Shown one piece after another: positions 12,301 through 27,548 of a stretch of DNA of 64,000 bases. The stretch covers positions 13,904,501 through 13,968,500 of the forward strand of contig NC_135553.1 in NCBI RefSeq assembly GCF_964340395.1, in the 5' to 3' direction. The DNA is from Glandiceps talaboti (lineage: Eukaryota > Hemichordata > Enteropneusta > Spengelidae). The notes under the pieces are model-generated. The model made no database searches. It saw nothing but the letters and a program-made list of their open reading frames with translations, and was not told the DNA's origin. The translations under genes and the position numbers were made by a program. Each line of letters opens with the position of its first letter. The first letter of the stretch is position 1.

Positions 12301-15300
12301 ACAGAAGATCAGAACCAATGTACATACATGTACATGTCTACACCATTTTATTGGTTGTGTTCTGTTAAAACACTTGTCGCACTTTATTTCTTTCATTTCA
12401 CTGATGATAAATGAAAGATTCCAAGTGTAAAAGACCAAAACCAATGGTAGATTAGATTCAGTCAGGAACGCTTATTGCATTACATCTTCTCCACCTTTTT
12501 CAAGCAGTGGTATATTCCAAGCATGACAAATAGAACCAATATACAGTATACACCAATATACTGTTTGTGGTCAGTCAGGAGCACTCAGCAGACCTCAGCC
12601 TCACTTACCTATTAATAAATGATAGATTCCAAGTGTAAAAAGGTAGCCCAGTTGCAATATACACCAATATATAGTTTGTGTTCAGTTTGGGAGCACTCAG
12701 CAGATCTGATCCTCTCTCACCTATAATACATGGTAGATTCCAAGTGTAAAAAATCAGAACCAATGTACACAAGTTTATGGTTTTTGTTAAGTGCTTTTTT
12801 CTATGCCGAATCCCACTTAATTCCTGCATTCTATTGAAATGGTAGTAATTCAGTAAATCAAACACTAATACTTCTATACACCTTTAATGCTCTATCTAAT
12901 CTCCCCTTCATGTTTTATTTGAAGATGTCATACTTTGATGTAATTAGAGAATGCTGAATCTCCTCAATGTAATATAAAGACACTTTTTATAGTCACTATA
13001 CTTGCAGCCACATCCTGTCCAGCTCAGAGTAACAATTACATTTTTTTTATCTACTGTCATATAAATAAAACTTTAGTGTGCCTCATTTCTTTTGATAGTG
13101 AATCAACAATACAGTAAAATTTCAGTGACTAAGACTCTTTTATTCCCTTTGGGAATTATATTAAAACTTTCACTGTGTGATTTTGAATTGATTCATCTAG
13201 CCACTGCAGTAGGCCCCCAGTTTCATGAGGTGTTTCGTGAGAGAGTTTTTAGATATTGTGTAATATCTATACAGATGAAAACAGAGTACACAGAGCATGA
13301 TAACAAAAATAAAATTATTTCCCAAAAAAGTGACTTTCATCATTGGTTGGGTATTTCCTAAGGTTTTAGATTGATGAATTTATCCATCAGCCACTAAGTC
13401 CTTCCATTCCATTACCATTTTGTATAAAATAATGGATTTTCTAAGGTTTGAGACACCTGGTAATATCAGAAATTGAGAAATGTAGTAAACATACTTTCTT
13501 ATACAATCCATGATTAGTTTGTGAAAATGGTAGCCTTAGAGAATCAAACAAAATGTACCTGACTACCAGCATCAACAAAAACTCTGATTCAAGGCACTTT
13601 AGGCAAAATAAAGGATTCACTTAGGGACTGTCTCAGATTGTTGCCTAAGCTCAGAGAGAAAACTATGTTCATTTAGGAGGAAATTACTCCGGACTCCTTA
13701 AGCTTAAGGCAGTTGAGGGATTTACGTAGGGACCATCTAAGATTGTTACTTTTCGGAAAACAGCAATATTTTACTTTTTAGGACAAAAAGGTTTTAGGTC
13801 AATTTAATTACTTAATAGTATTTGCACCTCCTTTGATAATTGCTTTTTCTCTGAAAATTTAACTTGTAAATGTGTGTCTCCCAAGGTATACTTTTGTTTC
13901 CTTTAAGTATATTGGGATTACTACAAAATTTGAATATATCCAAAATGTAGAATAGTGGGCTGACTGTACAGTAACCGCACATTCACATTCAAAGTAGGGA
14001 GTTAGGATTAGAGTTAGGTTAGTGGTAGATTGGGTACACACACATAGCAAAAACCTGGTGTCATGTGCATGGACTTAGAACTGTTAGAACTAAATTATAT
14101 TCCTGGTACTTTTGTCATTGAGCTTTCAAATTTGATGAGCAAATTTCACTTTCTTGTGTGACAATCTGAGATGGTCCCTTAGAGTCCATAGATGAGTAGA
14201 CATTGATTGTACTAAATAATGTGTTTGTGAGTAGACAAACACACAGACATAGCCTCTAACACTTCCAGATTTTTGTAAACAATACATCATGAATTTCAAC
14301 ACTCATACCAAATAACACAATTATTTCAGCAAAGGAGTTTATACTCTGAGAGACAATTATTAAATTGCATATATAGGCAGAGACCTCTGGGTTTGCAATA
14401 TGTATAAGAGGTCTACTATTGAAAACTCATAAACAAAGGAAGGAACAGTGAGTTCAACCACGTAGAGAACTCAACATTTCATCATCATTAGTACATCTCT
14501 TGGGGAAAATCTCTCTTTTTCTTCAAGTAATTGCTCAGGAAGGTTTGACCTCAATAGGGACAAAAACACTTATTTCCTGTGCTGCATATTAGATTAGTTG
14601 TTTTAAGGCATCCTAATTAGATCATGGATAGCTGTTGTACATGCTAGACGTTTGCCACATTCAGATGGTAATGCTGTACATGTACATGTACAACTGTGAA
14701 AAATAGCTCTGTTTACAGGGACAATCATTATAATTAAACATACATGTACACCCCAGTTGTTCCTGGCATGAATTCTTGGTAGCACAGTTTTCCTAACACT
14801 TATATATTTAGGCTAGAAAGAGATTGGAAGTCACATATATCACACACATATCAGAAGTTCAGCACACTTTTAGGTGGATTTATCAGAACAGCAGGTTCAA
14901 AACACATTTTCTTGTTCACACACACACATAAAAACATCCAGTGTTACATGCATGCACAGAACAGAACATTGTAGCATACTGACTGCTTTAATAGTTGACT
15001 GAACAGAACATTGCTCTGGAAATCAGTGCTATAGAAATTTGATTGATCCCTTATGAATATGAGGCTTATGACTGACATTCATAAGGTGTTATGTGAACAT
15101 GATGTTATACTGAACAAACCACTTTTTTAACTGGATAATGATATCCAGTATTACACCACAGACACACTAGCTAATAACACAATAACACTATTGCAAAGAA
15201 ACCCTCCTCGACCGTGCCGTAGTCTGAATGAGCATCATATGTATGCTGACCAGTATAATGACACTTCCTGAAACCACCTGTTTGAGGACATGTACATTGA

Positions 15301-18300
15301 GGAAGATTTCCTTTGATCAGTGTGTCAGTAAATGCAGTGTGTATGGCACAATACTAAATACTTAGTAATAGAATCTTGGAGCGGCTCAGAGAGGAGGTCT
15401 ATATTAAAACAAATGAGTTCTAATCTAGAATATGGTGTTACTGATCAATTCAAAACTGCAATACTTTTTGCAATATCATTTGTAATACACAGTTTTGTCA
15501 TGACACTACAGTAGGTCAACACAAGCTAGATTATCAGTATCTTTTAAATGAATTTCAAAAGTTTTGCACATCTTTATATTAAAGATATAATGATTTGGTT
15601 ATAATAATAACCCAAAAATACATCTCCTAGCCGCCCAACATTTTCATTGTACATAGCCTACTGCAAAATTCCTCTCAGAGTTACCTTCTTCAATCCCTAA
15701 TAATTTATTCAAACATTAGTAATAACAAATCTTTCCTTTCATTATCATTAATGATGAGTTATATATCTTACCATTTCTAGACTAATTACCTGAGAGTATT
15801 ACAATATTAATTTGTCATATCCTGTCCAGACAGATCAATCCATTATCTAATATTCAACTTTGATTTATTACCATTATCATTTGTTTTTCCTGAAGCACAT
15901 ACTGCGTACATTATTTTTTTTTTACAAAAAGAGTGTGATGAATATTAATTTCATGATATGATGCTAGTATCAATCTATTAAAATATCTAGTACCAGTGAT
16001 ATTTACACTGTTGCATGCTGATACTACATCTGCTTGTCCTGAAAACACTTACATGTATACCAATATGCAAATGATATGCAAATGATTACCCAATCATATT
16101 GTGTGATATTTATATGCAAATACTCCAAGTACCGTAACACCACACCTGTACTCATATACCACTGAGTTCTGAACTTTCAATAATATGAATGTATCGTTGA
16201 AATTTGACTGTCAAAGACATTTTTGTTTTTCAATGTTTTCACCCATCTTCATTTAAAAACACATCACATAATTATGTATAGTTTTTCAAAATGAGAGATG
16301 AGTGTTATTTTCATTTGGCAGTGACGTTTTCAATCCATTATGTAATAGATCTTTGTGCAATGCTAATTTAAATGTCAGTTATTGTAACTTGATTGTTTTA
16401 TTAATAAGTGCTTCCACTCAAAACCACTTAAAAAACACATCTTTTACTGTCAATTTTTTCAAAATTCATGATGAATATTATTTCAATCTTATGGTGGTAA
16501 TTTCAAGCCATAATTATGTAATAGATTTTGATGGTATCAATTATGTAATACATGTAGAATTGTTTGAAAATATTAAATCCATTATGTAAATTGCTTATGG
16601 CTTAGTAACGTTTAACTTATCACCTCTGGGGAAAAAATTGCTTATATTCAATTTGTGAAAAATGCATGATGAAGATTATTGTGCAATTATGTTTAATACA
16701 TAAATAGATATATGATAATACATATCCTGACTGACTCAAGAGAGCTGTAACCTGTATCAACTGTTTATAACCTCTTTAACTTTTGAAGATCAAAGGTACT
16801 GATGGGGTTGTCAGAGTTTGTTTGTAGAGATTCAAACTTTTGTCAATTACGGTGAAATTCAAAGTAGTCTGAATTTTTCCGTTACATCAGTTTGTACAAT
16901 TACATCATGAGAATACAGTTTAGATCATTTATTGCGCCCCTTTTGAGAACTGTACTGTGAATTGAAACCACAGTGAATTGAAGTAAGGAGTGAAAATGGA
17001 ATAGCTGGGAAGATTGTTTGTAACAACAGTTTTATGTACTGAAATGCACTGTATCATCACATTTTCTATTGTGAATACATTTCCAGTTTTTTTCCAAGAG
17101 AGTGACAGTACTTTTATTATAAATTAATGATGTCAAATTTAATGCATGGCTATCATTTTAAAGAAATTGTAGGCTGGAACACACTTAACTCTACCAGTGG
17201 CCTGGGGAAAACCAGTGATCTTACTCCAATTTAAAAATCAGTATTAGTTTTTGAAAAAGAACCATTTAATGCACAGCTCATGACAGCTCTGAGATCTTAA
17301 AATCTGTGTTTAGCTGTTAAATGAATACCAATGACTTAATCTGCATGTCATGTGTATCTCAGAGATGGCAGTCTCTATTTTTTCTAATCAGCAGCAGACA
17401 TGTGAAAGACAACATGTCATAGTGAGGCAGTCATAAGCCAAGACACATTTTCAACATGCTATAGTTAATAGTGTCAAGTCATACAAATGGAAAATCATAT
17501 CAGTCTATTTCTATGCATTGAAATTCGTAGCTTTGAGACAGCGATGATTAAATGCACTTTGGTGTCATCCCAAACCAACATTAAAAATGGCTGAATAACA
17601 TTGTGTAACTTGTATGTCAGTCCATTGCACTGGATAGACAGCCATGATTAAACAATATATTTTAACATGTGAGCATAAAGAATCTGTAGTTACCAAGTGT
17701 TTTTACTAAGTACTGGCCAATGGTTAATATACATAATCAGCTACCGTCCTACATGACTGTATAAATGGCCATCCAAGTACTCAATGTTTGTGATGTTTAT
17801 GTAACTGAAAGATATATTTTTTTCAATGGATAATGACTTTCAGTGTATACATATAACCTTTGCTATAAGACTGTCCTATCTTAATTTTAATATACGTTAG
17901 AAGTATTACATAATTGCTGCTTCATTGCTGCTCCATGGTTGCCCCCTATTTTCTGATTTGGCCCCCTACTCTCCAAAAACCTAATTTAGTGGAAACCTTA
18001 ATGGTTACCAAGAAGCAATTTTTGATATTTCTATATGTTGTATTTTGCGACAGTGAAGCAGCAAGCAATTTAAATTATATATCTCAGCATTTTCTTATCA
18101 CCACCTGAGACAATCTATAGTGACCGAGTAACAAATGTTATTATATCTATAATTATATTACAATTTACATCACAACGAAGCAAGTAGTGATTGAAATTAC
18201 ATATTTCAATATTTAGTTGTCACCTCACATAAGGCAGTGGTGATGGGTATAGCTAAATAACACTAGACAGTCTGTCTTCTATCTTCACATCATTGAGACG

Positions 18301-21300
18301 GCTATGATGAAATAACATGTATCAACATTTAAGTGTCAACTCATAACGACAGCGTAATGAAGACTGAATAAGGAATTTGAACATTTCCATGGCAACTGAG
18401 GTAGAGATGACCCTATATTTAGTCGGCAACTTTTACCAAGGAGACAGCAATGATAGAATCGTGATGGTATGTCTGAGATGGTACATTTAATATTGTGTGA
18501 TAGGAATCTGTAATGACATTTTAGTTTCTTTCAGCGATATGACTTTCAGCATAGAGATACAATCTACATTAAACCTATATTTTTTAGAGTTCTGTTAGAT
18601 TGGAGTGAAGTAGTTTTCAGGCTACCACATGTTATGTATGCACTTGGCTCTGATCCTTTAGTCCTAAAATGCTGTAATTGTCTCTGACCAAGGGAAGCTC
18701 CAATAGTCTTTCCCAACAAATATACAGTTTATATGACTGAAAGGGGTTGTTGAGTCAACAGCTTTGATGTGTGTATATTATGTGATCTTCATTTCATCTG
18801 AAAAGCTACTTTCTTTGCAACTCAACCTATTGGCTACATGATGATGATCAATTCTGATATAACTTCAGCTGTTATTGAAACAAATGTGTTACAGTATCAA
18901 TTTGTTCCTAACCTTGTGTTCTGTGTATAGAAAAGACTCCTAATTCCTACCTGAAGTAAGAGTCTTGTGTTCATGTTGTAACACATCACCAAGCCCACAT
19001 CCGTAAACACTCTGAACCCAAACTGTACCTACTAGAGCCCTGCTATAGATCATACGCCGATCTCCAAATCCTCCAAACACCCATCCTGAAACCCTCCTAA
19101 ACTCATTCCGAGATCCTCTTTAATCAAGCTAAGAGCCAACCTAAACACATCCAGAAATTTAAACTCTCTTAACTTGTAATTAACATAGTTACATGTAGGA
19201 CAAGATCAAAACCGGAAAGTATTTTCCAGAGATATTTCCATCTGGTTTCAAGATAGGTTGAGTAGGGTTTTAGGTTGGGTGTTGGGTATCTAAGAATGGG
19301 CATTTTATGTAGGAGGACTTTTGAGCGGGTTCTATGTGGGTTCATGGTGTTTTAGGATAGGCTTAATGATGCATTAACCCTTTAATTTATTCAGGCCCTA
19401 GGGGGTCCTATATAGTGCCACTTATATAGGAAGTAAAGGGTTAATAAGTAAAACAGTTATAGCAAATGGCAAATCTGGATTCACAACACATTAAATGCAG
19501 GTTTGTAAAAGATTTTGATCACTAGAGGGTCTCTAGGACAAAAGAACAAAGATGGCTTGCTCTTCAAGTCTTGGCTTTGCAAATAAAATGTCCCTTGATG
19601 ACAATATTATTATCTTCAGCTGGGATATGGACACCATCCTTGTATTCGTGTCACTGGTATTAAAACTCTTATTGTGTGTTCTACAAAGAGTACTTAAATT
19701 CATCAACTCGACATGGACTGAGGTAAACACATTAACTATATTATATCCTTGGCGTGTCATAAAATATTGATACCTTCAGTCGTGATATCTTTAATCGAAT
19801 TATTTGTTTCAATAAATTAGTAGGTTACTTAGCTTTATGGTTTTTTTATTTCTGGATTTGTTTAGCCATTCTTTTATAAATGAATTTGAAATACTCTCAC
19901 AAATTTTTTATCATCATTCAATGTATATCTTCATCTACTATCTCCTACATCAGAGGCAGAGCCTTAAAAACAAAATGCATACATAATGTTTATTGCCAAA
20001 ACCTTTGGAGAAGGTTACAGTATTAAAGGAACTTTCACAAGCTGAGTTTCTAAGTCGAATAAAAATAATATGCATAAAACCTCAATCGATGCATGCTTTC
20101 TATGACAGTACAATTGTCTTCTGTCATTGTTGGACAAGTTGATTGCATAGTAGTGATTTCATCAAAATTTTTTGTGTGTAAAGAAAATTACATCATCGGA
20201 TTACTAATGGTCATACCAGGTTTGACTTAAGTGAATTCAAAGTGATAGTTAAGTATGCATCTCAGTGTTATTACCTTAAAAATATGCAGCAAAAATTAAA
20301 AACTCAGCTTGTGCCCCTTTGATAATGCAGTCACTTTATATAGGAAAAGTAATGTAAGTTTTAAGTTTAGTCATAAGTTTTTAAGTTTAGTCAATGACAT
20401 ATAGTTGTACTTGTGTTGCTCAATATTACTTGTGTACAGAGCTTAATGGTGACAGCAGTGAAGAATGGTAAGGTTTGTCAAGAATATAAATGTGCAAATA
20501 TTCCTGACATAAGTGACTTGAAACATGAAGGGCAAGCTTTGAAAGATACATGCTATTGTCACAGTATTGGTTTTCAAATAACTTGTTAATTTCAGACCTC
20601 TGTTGACACTTAACTAGATTTCATTCTGCATTTTAGCAGCCCTTGGTATTCTGTCACCCCCCTAAGGCTTGTTAAGTTTCCGCAAACAAGGAATAGTGAT
20701 GTTTCTGCATGGTTTATCAATGAAGGAACAAGTATTCAGGATTAGTTCAGTGTAACCCTTCAGTTGCCACATGAATGCAGTCAACTTTTGTATTCACACT
20801 GAATGTTGGGATTCTGTGACAACGAGATTAGATGAAAGTTAAGCTGACATTATCTTGCTGTTCATGTATGGGGATAATCCAAAGTGAAGATCTTGTACTG
20901 CGCCTTGTGAATATCAAAGGAAATGCTGAGTAAAAATTTAAATCAAAATCTAGAATAACTTGTAATCAAACATTCACAGTTTTGTTATAAAAGGGGTAAG
21001 AAAATTTGTATTACGTACTTTACATTTATCATAAATTTGTAGAAATAGCAGTTTAAGTATGGAAAAAATCAAGTTTGATGTTCACTTCTTCTATAAATCA
21101 TTGTGCTATGGATTATTACGATATTATGCAGGTTATTCGTAACTGAAAAGGTTTCAAAATGGCGACGCGCATGTTAGCGAGGGACAGTGTACTCGGCTTG
21201 TAGGAACTGCGTTTTCATCATCTTTCAGATATTTTGCAAAGGAGGAAGTTTTGTATGAGTTTTTTTAGTCTGTATTAGTTTGTATCATTGTTGTGTATAC

Positions 21301-24300
21301 TGTGTATTGTGATGCAAACATACGGTATATTACAACCAAATATTTGCTTTTTATGTCTTCATTCATGAGACTCGATTTGCTGAGATCTTCATTTGACATC
21401 ACCATCATGCATAATAATACAGAAATTGAAGTTTCAAACCTCAGCATCTAAATACATCTATTGCAAATTCCCCAATTTGTTGACATTTATATGGCTTAGA
21501 ACCTGATTTATGACTATTTACATTTGGACAACAAGCCAATGTACACAGTACCATCAATGACTAGTAAACAGGTCGTCGGTTACATGTAATTTCCAACCGA
21601 AAAACAAACAAAATATAGTCAAAAGTTACTTCAACATGTATTGAGATGTTAACAAACCACACACACAAGGCATAATCAATCAGCCAGAGATTACCATCTT
21701 CACATTCAGTATCTCTATCTCTATTTATGCATACACGCCAGATAAGTGAAATTTATGGTTACCAAAAAGACATTATATTTACAATCAAAGTGTTGCTGTG
21801 ACAAAAATATATGCCCCTTGTATGTTTTAATGATCGTTACTGAATTATGCAGTAAAGATCAAACAGATATGCCAATCTGAAAGAGATCTGATTTTCTGAG
21901 ACATGCTTGTAAAGTTAATCTGCATGCATTAGGGTCATTGGATCGATATGTATGTACATGCATGTAATTGTAAGACATGATCACAAAGATGTGCTGTGCT
22001 GCAAGGTTTATCCTCAGTCAGTTCAGAAACACTGCCAGTGTTAGTCAAACGTTTTATGAGCTTTGAAAAAGCTATCTGGTGATCACATATGCCAGCCTGT
22101 ATAATATTTACAATCAAATTGTTGTTATTGGCCCATCATTCACATGAAAATATCATAATCGAGGTTTGAAAACTTTACTGCCTATCACACACCCTCTTCA
22201 AAAAATTTTTTTCCTTTCATTTCATACTCAGTCTTCCAATGCATATGTAATACTGGTATCTCCCTGAATCTTTTTCTTCACAGAACAACTCTTGATGTAT
22301 TCAGAGATGTTAGTGTCAAATAATTATAGAATGTACGTCATATCTTTCTTCATGTAATCACACAGGCCTGGAATGCATTAATTCTCTCAGGGAGCCTTGA
22401 TTTTGAAGTTGATATTTGCTTATTGCATTGCCAGGCCCGTAGCCCATATGCAACCAAAAGATACAAAATATATATAAAGGTAAAAGTGCATGCTTAGTTC
22501 AAATACAGATTACATCATTTCACTTGCAAACATCTCTCAAGAAGACAAATTTGAAGATGATGCTTATTTCTGGAGCAGAAGAAGAAGACAAATGCTGTTA
22601 ATGGCATTACTTGCATATGATTCCCCAATATTTTTTGTTCACCCAAGAAAAATATGAATGACTTAAAGGGTCCCGTCACTACAAGTCTAGCAACTCATAA
22701 AGACAACATCCCTTAGGTCATGAGCATTATGCGGCTGGATGAAGAAAAATATCGGGGAATAATATGCTAATACCTTCTCACATTATTTATGAAAAATTGG
22801 GAAAAATAATAGCAATTTAGAATGTTTTGACTCATATTTCAAGCACTTTGGCACCAGTGACATAGACACAGGTTGTCTTGATGTACAACAATGAGGGTAT
22901 ACAATCCATATTTTCTATTCAAAGACAATAACATGGTTTGTGCATGGTATAATAAAATTTTAAAATACATGATGGTGTGAGCCATCACACTTGAATACTG
23001 GGGTACAAGTTAGAAAATGTAACATCAGTCAACATTTTGTCATATATTACATCAAGTCAACAGTACATGTAGGGTAACATTCACACATCACTTTTCTTTT
23101 AGTTTTAGAAAACACATTTTGAATAAAACCTTCACCATTTTGATCAATTTATCTTTCGAAAATGTTAAATCAAAACTCCTGAATGATCATTCCCTTCAGT
23201 GTCAAACATCTCTCATGAATATTCATTGTTCAAATATATTATTTCTGCTTACTCCCATCATGCAGTAGCCCACACAAAGATACCCTGTAAAGGCACAAGA
23301 TCAACTTAATGCATGTCTGGAATCGCAAGTACATGTATTTGTAGGGGATGTAAAATCCTGAAATGACACTCCAGAACCCATATTTTCTGAAAATACCTTT
23401 ATTTTTTGGAGGAGTAGGGTTTATGTATTTGGTAGACTAAAATCAATACAATACAGTACAGTGTAATGAATGGATCATATAAGGCCAAAAAAGAATTGTT
23501 TCTGGTTAGGACATACTGTTTAAAGTGGTGTGATGATGTGATTCTTTTTTATTCTCAATAAACCTGCCACTCAATCTACTGTTATGGCAGTTACTTTTCT
23601 TTTTATTTAGTACTTTAGAGCGAAGTGTGTGTGTGTGGGACAGATGTCATTTGCTTGTTCATGATTGGCTCTGCAGCTGTCTTCACTGAAGTAGGGAGGG
23701 TTGTTTTTGTCTTTACTCCTAGATCTGCTGACTGCATGGGCTGGAAAAACACACAAAAAAGACTGATGCAAGGATATTTGAGTGATGCACATGCTGACCC
23801 AATCTGATTAAAATCTGATGTGGTGAAAGCGGCTAGATGCCTTTATTTACCACTATTTCCATCATTTTGTGTCATTTGTTTTCTTCCGAGTGATCGCCAC
23901 CTTCCCACTCTGATCCTGTGTAATAGACAATCCCATTGAATGTCGACAATATTGTAAGGTTTTCACAACCACTCAGCACGCTTCAATTTCTCCCGTGTGT
24001 TCAGCTGCTAATGTAACACTCATCATGAGTAGCCAATCGAAAGCGCGAGATTCAGACGCGATTGTCTATTACACAGGTCCAGATGTGGGACGGCAGCGAT
24101 CACTTGAAACAACACAAACGACACAAAATTATGTACATATAGAGGTAAATAAAGGCATCTAGCCGCTTTTACCACATCAGATTTTAATCAGATTGATGCT
24201 GACCAGAAAAATTTTTCTTTTTTTTGGCCTAACAATAAAATTTATAATTTGGCTTGTGTTTTTGTTGCACTCAGTGTAATAGTTGTAATTGGGTAATTGT

Positions 24301-27300
24301 ACGCTTTATGATGTATGAGCATAGTACACTACATGATGGCTGCTCATGACTTTATACTCTATACTAAGGTGTGAACACGGTGGAAATTGAATAATTTTGG
24401 TATTAACAGAGGTAATGCACCATATCACACAGGTGGTTGAAATCTGGACGTAGTGAGAATTGATGTTAATGAGTCACCTAGGTGGTCTGATTCTGTCAAG
24501 AGATAGTGAGAATTGATTTTAATGATTCACCTAAGTTGTATCACAGGCAGTAGAATGATTGATGCAGTCAAATGTACACATTAAGTTTGTGGGATTACGC
24601 ACAACATATAGTTACTGACAACTATTGGCAAAGCAATGTTACACACCACTGACTTTACAGCTACTGCAAAAAAAGTGCCATATATTTTACAGACACTCAT
24701 TTAACGGCTGATGCATATAGCAAGACATATAGTCACTTCTGCCCAACCAACAATAAGCAAAAGTTATGAAACCAAAGCAATTTATCTTGTTTAACATCCA
24801 ACTTTTTATTTAAACACAGTGAATTCACAAGGGATCCTTCCCCTTTTAACCCTGATTGTACACACCATGTTACAAAATTGCACAATGCGAGACCGACCAT
24901 TCTTGCAAACCAGACCTTATTTGTCTTCTGTGACACATGGTAAAAAGTCTGTCAAGGATGGTGCTATAAAGGAGGCTTTGGTTTATCAGAAAGTGTGTGA
25001 CTGATTAGATATAGTTTCTGTTCACATGGGGAGTAAATGTCATTAAATTGGAATAACAAAACATATCCAGTAATGTAATTAACATATGTGAATACTAATT
25101 GACCTTGAATTGTACGGAGGTGAGTAATGGTAGTTGAGTAAAAATACATACTGTAACATGTTTTCAAAGTTACAACTTGTGCAAATTAAAGGAACAGCTG
25201 CTGTAAAGCCTTGTAATGTCCTTTATGTATTATCATATTGAATGCAACTCATATTTTAATGTGTAGAGATATACACTGTTAAACAGGTGCAGCCTGTTTG
25301 AATAATTATATAACGTTTATTACTCCCATTAGAAGTAATACTTCTGGCAAATCCTGTGGTTGTACAAGTACATCAGCAAGAGATTATGTCTGTAAAAAGG
25401 ATACATTTAGAACAAAGAAATGTACTATGAAGAAAACTGATATTTTGTACATCCATGAAAAATAGAAATCCCCCACAACTTCCCCAGAATATATAATAGT
25501 GAATTTGAGGTCCACAGGTTTATAGTTTTACTGTTCCTTTTCTTTATATTCTGTGATTTCTTTTTAACTTGTAGTGTCATCTACGAAATGGGAAGATATT
25601 CTCCCCGCTTTATGAAAGACTTGCCATACTAAGGAAAGAATACAAGGACTTCAAAGAGCCTGAAGAGAGAGAACCACGGAAACGGATTCCTCCTCATGCC
25701 CAGTTGCCACGTGATGATCTAGATGAAGTTCCTATATCAAGTCCTGATGGAAGGTTAGAGCCGTTAGTTTGTAGCTTTAATGTGTTGTGTTCAGTAGACA
25801 TTTATTGCTTGGATGTGTGACTGAAGGCTTATGTAACAAAGTGGTAGTGTTGTCACCCTGAGGTGAGGGATTTTATTCTGACTTGAGTTACTGAACAGAG
25901 CTGCAAAGTCAAACTGGATTAGAATCTTCATCAGTCATGCAGAAATGGCACCCCTTCGCTAATATTTTATATGTAATTTAGAACAGGATATTGCATTCTG
26001 TTTCACACTTAACTGCATGTCCTAATTTTTCACAATACCCATCAACTTCATCAACATTTTATGACTTATTAGATAAGCCTTTAATGTGTGGACTATGTTG
26101 TGTGGTTGTGAGTGGAATATTTTATTTGCAGCTTCTCTCAGCCATGACTCAAAGATTGGATTTCCTAGGTATGATCATTCAGGCACAAAATAACTATCTT
26201 TTAGTAAATAAGTGACCTTGGTAATGTCAGTGTCGAAGACATAGATGATGACACGAGTCGGATTTAAAATAAAAAAGTGTGTTTTTCATGACCAGTGGAA
26301 TTGTAATGACAGCTAGCCACAGAATGTCAAGAGAACATCTCAATGTCAATATATAATTCCCTCCAGGCTTCACTAATATCTGACTCCTGTATGCTTCATG
26401 TATATTCCCAGGTTATCATTTTTTTCCCTACATGTCGTCATGGTGTCGAAATGCACAGTTTCAATGTGTTCTCACCCACTCATGAAATTGATAACAACTC
26501 CATTCATATTTGATAAGATTCCTCACTCCTAATCGGATCATATTTGAAAATGTCTTTAATAAATAATAATTGTTCTGTTGATGATAAATGTCGCATCATG
26601 TGTACTCGTGCATACAAACAAGGTGATTGATGTATGCTGAAATGGACTAACTTCCCTGTTCAAATTGACTGCTAAGCCCAAAAGAAGGTGTATTGTGCAT
26701 ACGTTATTGTACTCATTATGTATCCGTAACCTGTCAACCTTGCATCATTAATAATGAAAAGCTTCCTCAGCAAACATGAACTAATTCCTTATATTTGGCT
26801 ATATAGAGGAAAAATATTTACTTCATAACCTTAGTTTAGTTTCACTCTCATTAATCAAAATTTTTTCCTGAATTTCAAAAAGTGTAGCTGTAACATTTAG
26901 TTAATTTGTTTTTGTTGTGCATGGACCTAGTTACTGACTTTATTGTTCTACTGCTAATTTGTACAATACATGTCCTATTATGTTTCACATCAAGAACAAT
27001 ATTTGCTGTTATACATAGGTTTACGTACATGTATAGCTGATAAAGTATATTTCATGATGTGCAACATTGAGTTAGTTATTATATATAACAAAGCTACCAC
27101 CTCACCCCCCACCCCCACCCCCACCCCTTGAAAATATCTCCGGATAAAGCTATCATACCTTTTTATATGGGAAAGTAGGTCATTGACACATTTCAATTTC
27201 TAAGTCCATTGGGAGTCTGAATTAGCTAATCAAGATTGAACATGATTAAGAAAGTAGAGCAGAAAAAGTATATAACACTAAAATTGTAACTGAACAACAA

Positions 27301-27510
27301 ATGAAATTTGGCCATAAGCTCCATTAGACTACAAAGGGGATAAGAAATATTTTAATCTGCCAATGAACACTTCCCTGATTGGGCTTATACAAATTGTGGT
27401 TGTATTTGTCTATTTAGCTATCTATTCATCTACAAAGAAGGAAGGTAAATATTTCCAACAGACACTTTCTCAAGAGGGCTATAGGAATGGATTCTGTCCA
27501 TCTGACTATC

Positions 27511-27548
<38 letters not shown>

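Noticed and set aside
19552-19770. Hydrophobic open frame in the large PTB-gene intron
   Set aside because: The possible exon 19620-19722 would start in phase 1 and end in phase 2 or hit a stop, which does not fit the phase-0 neighbours at 7298 and 25575.
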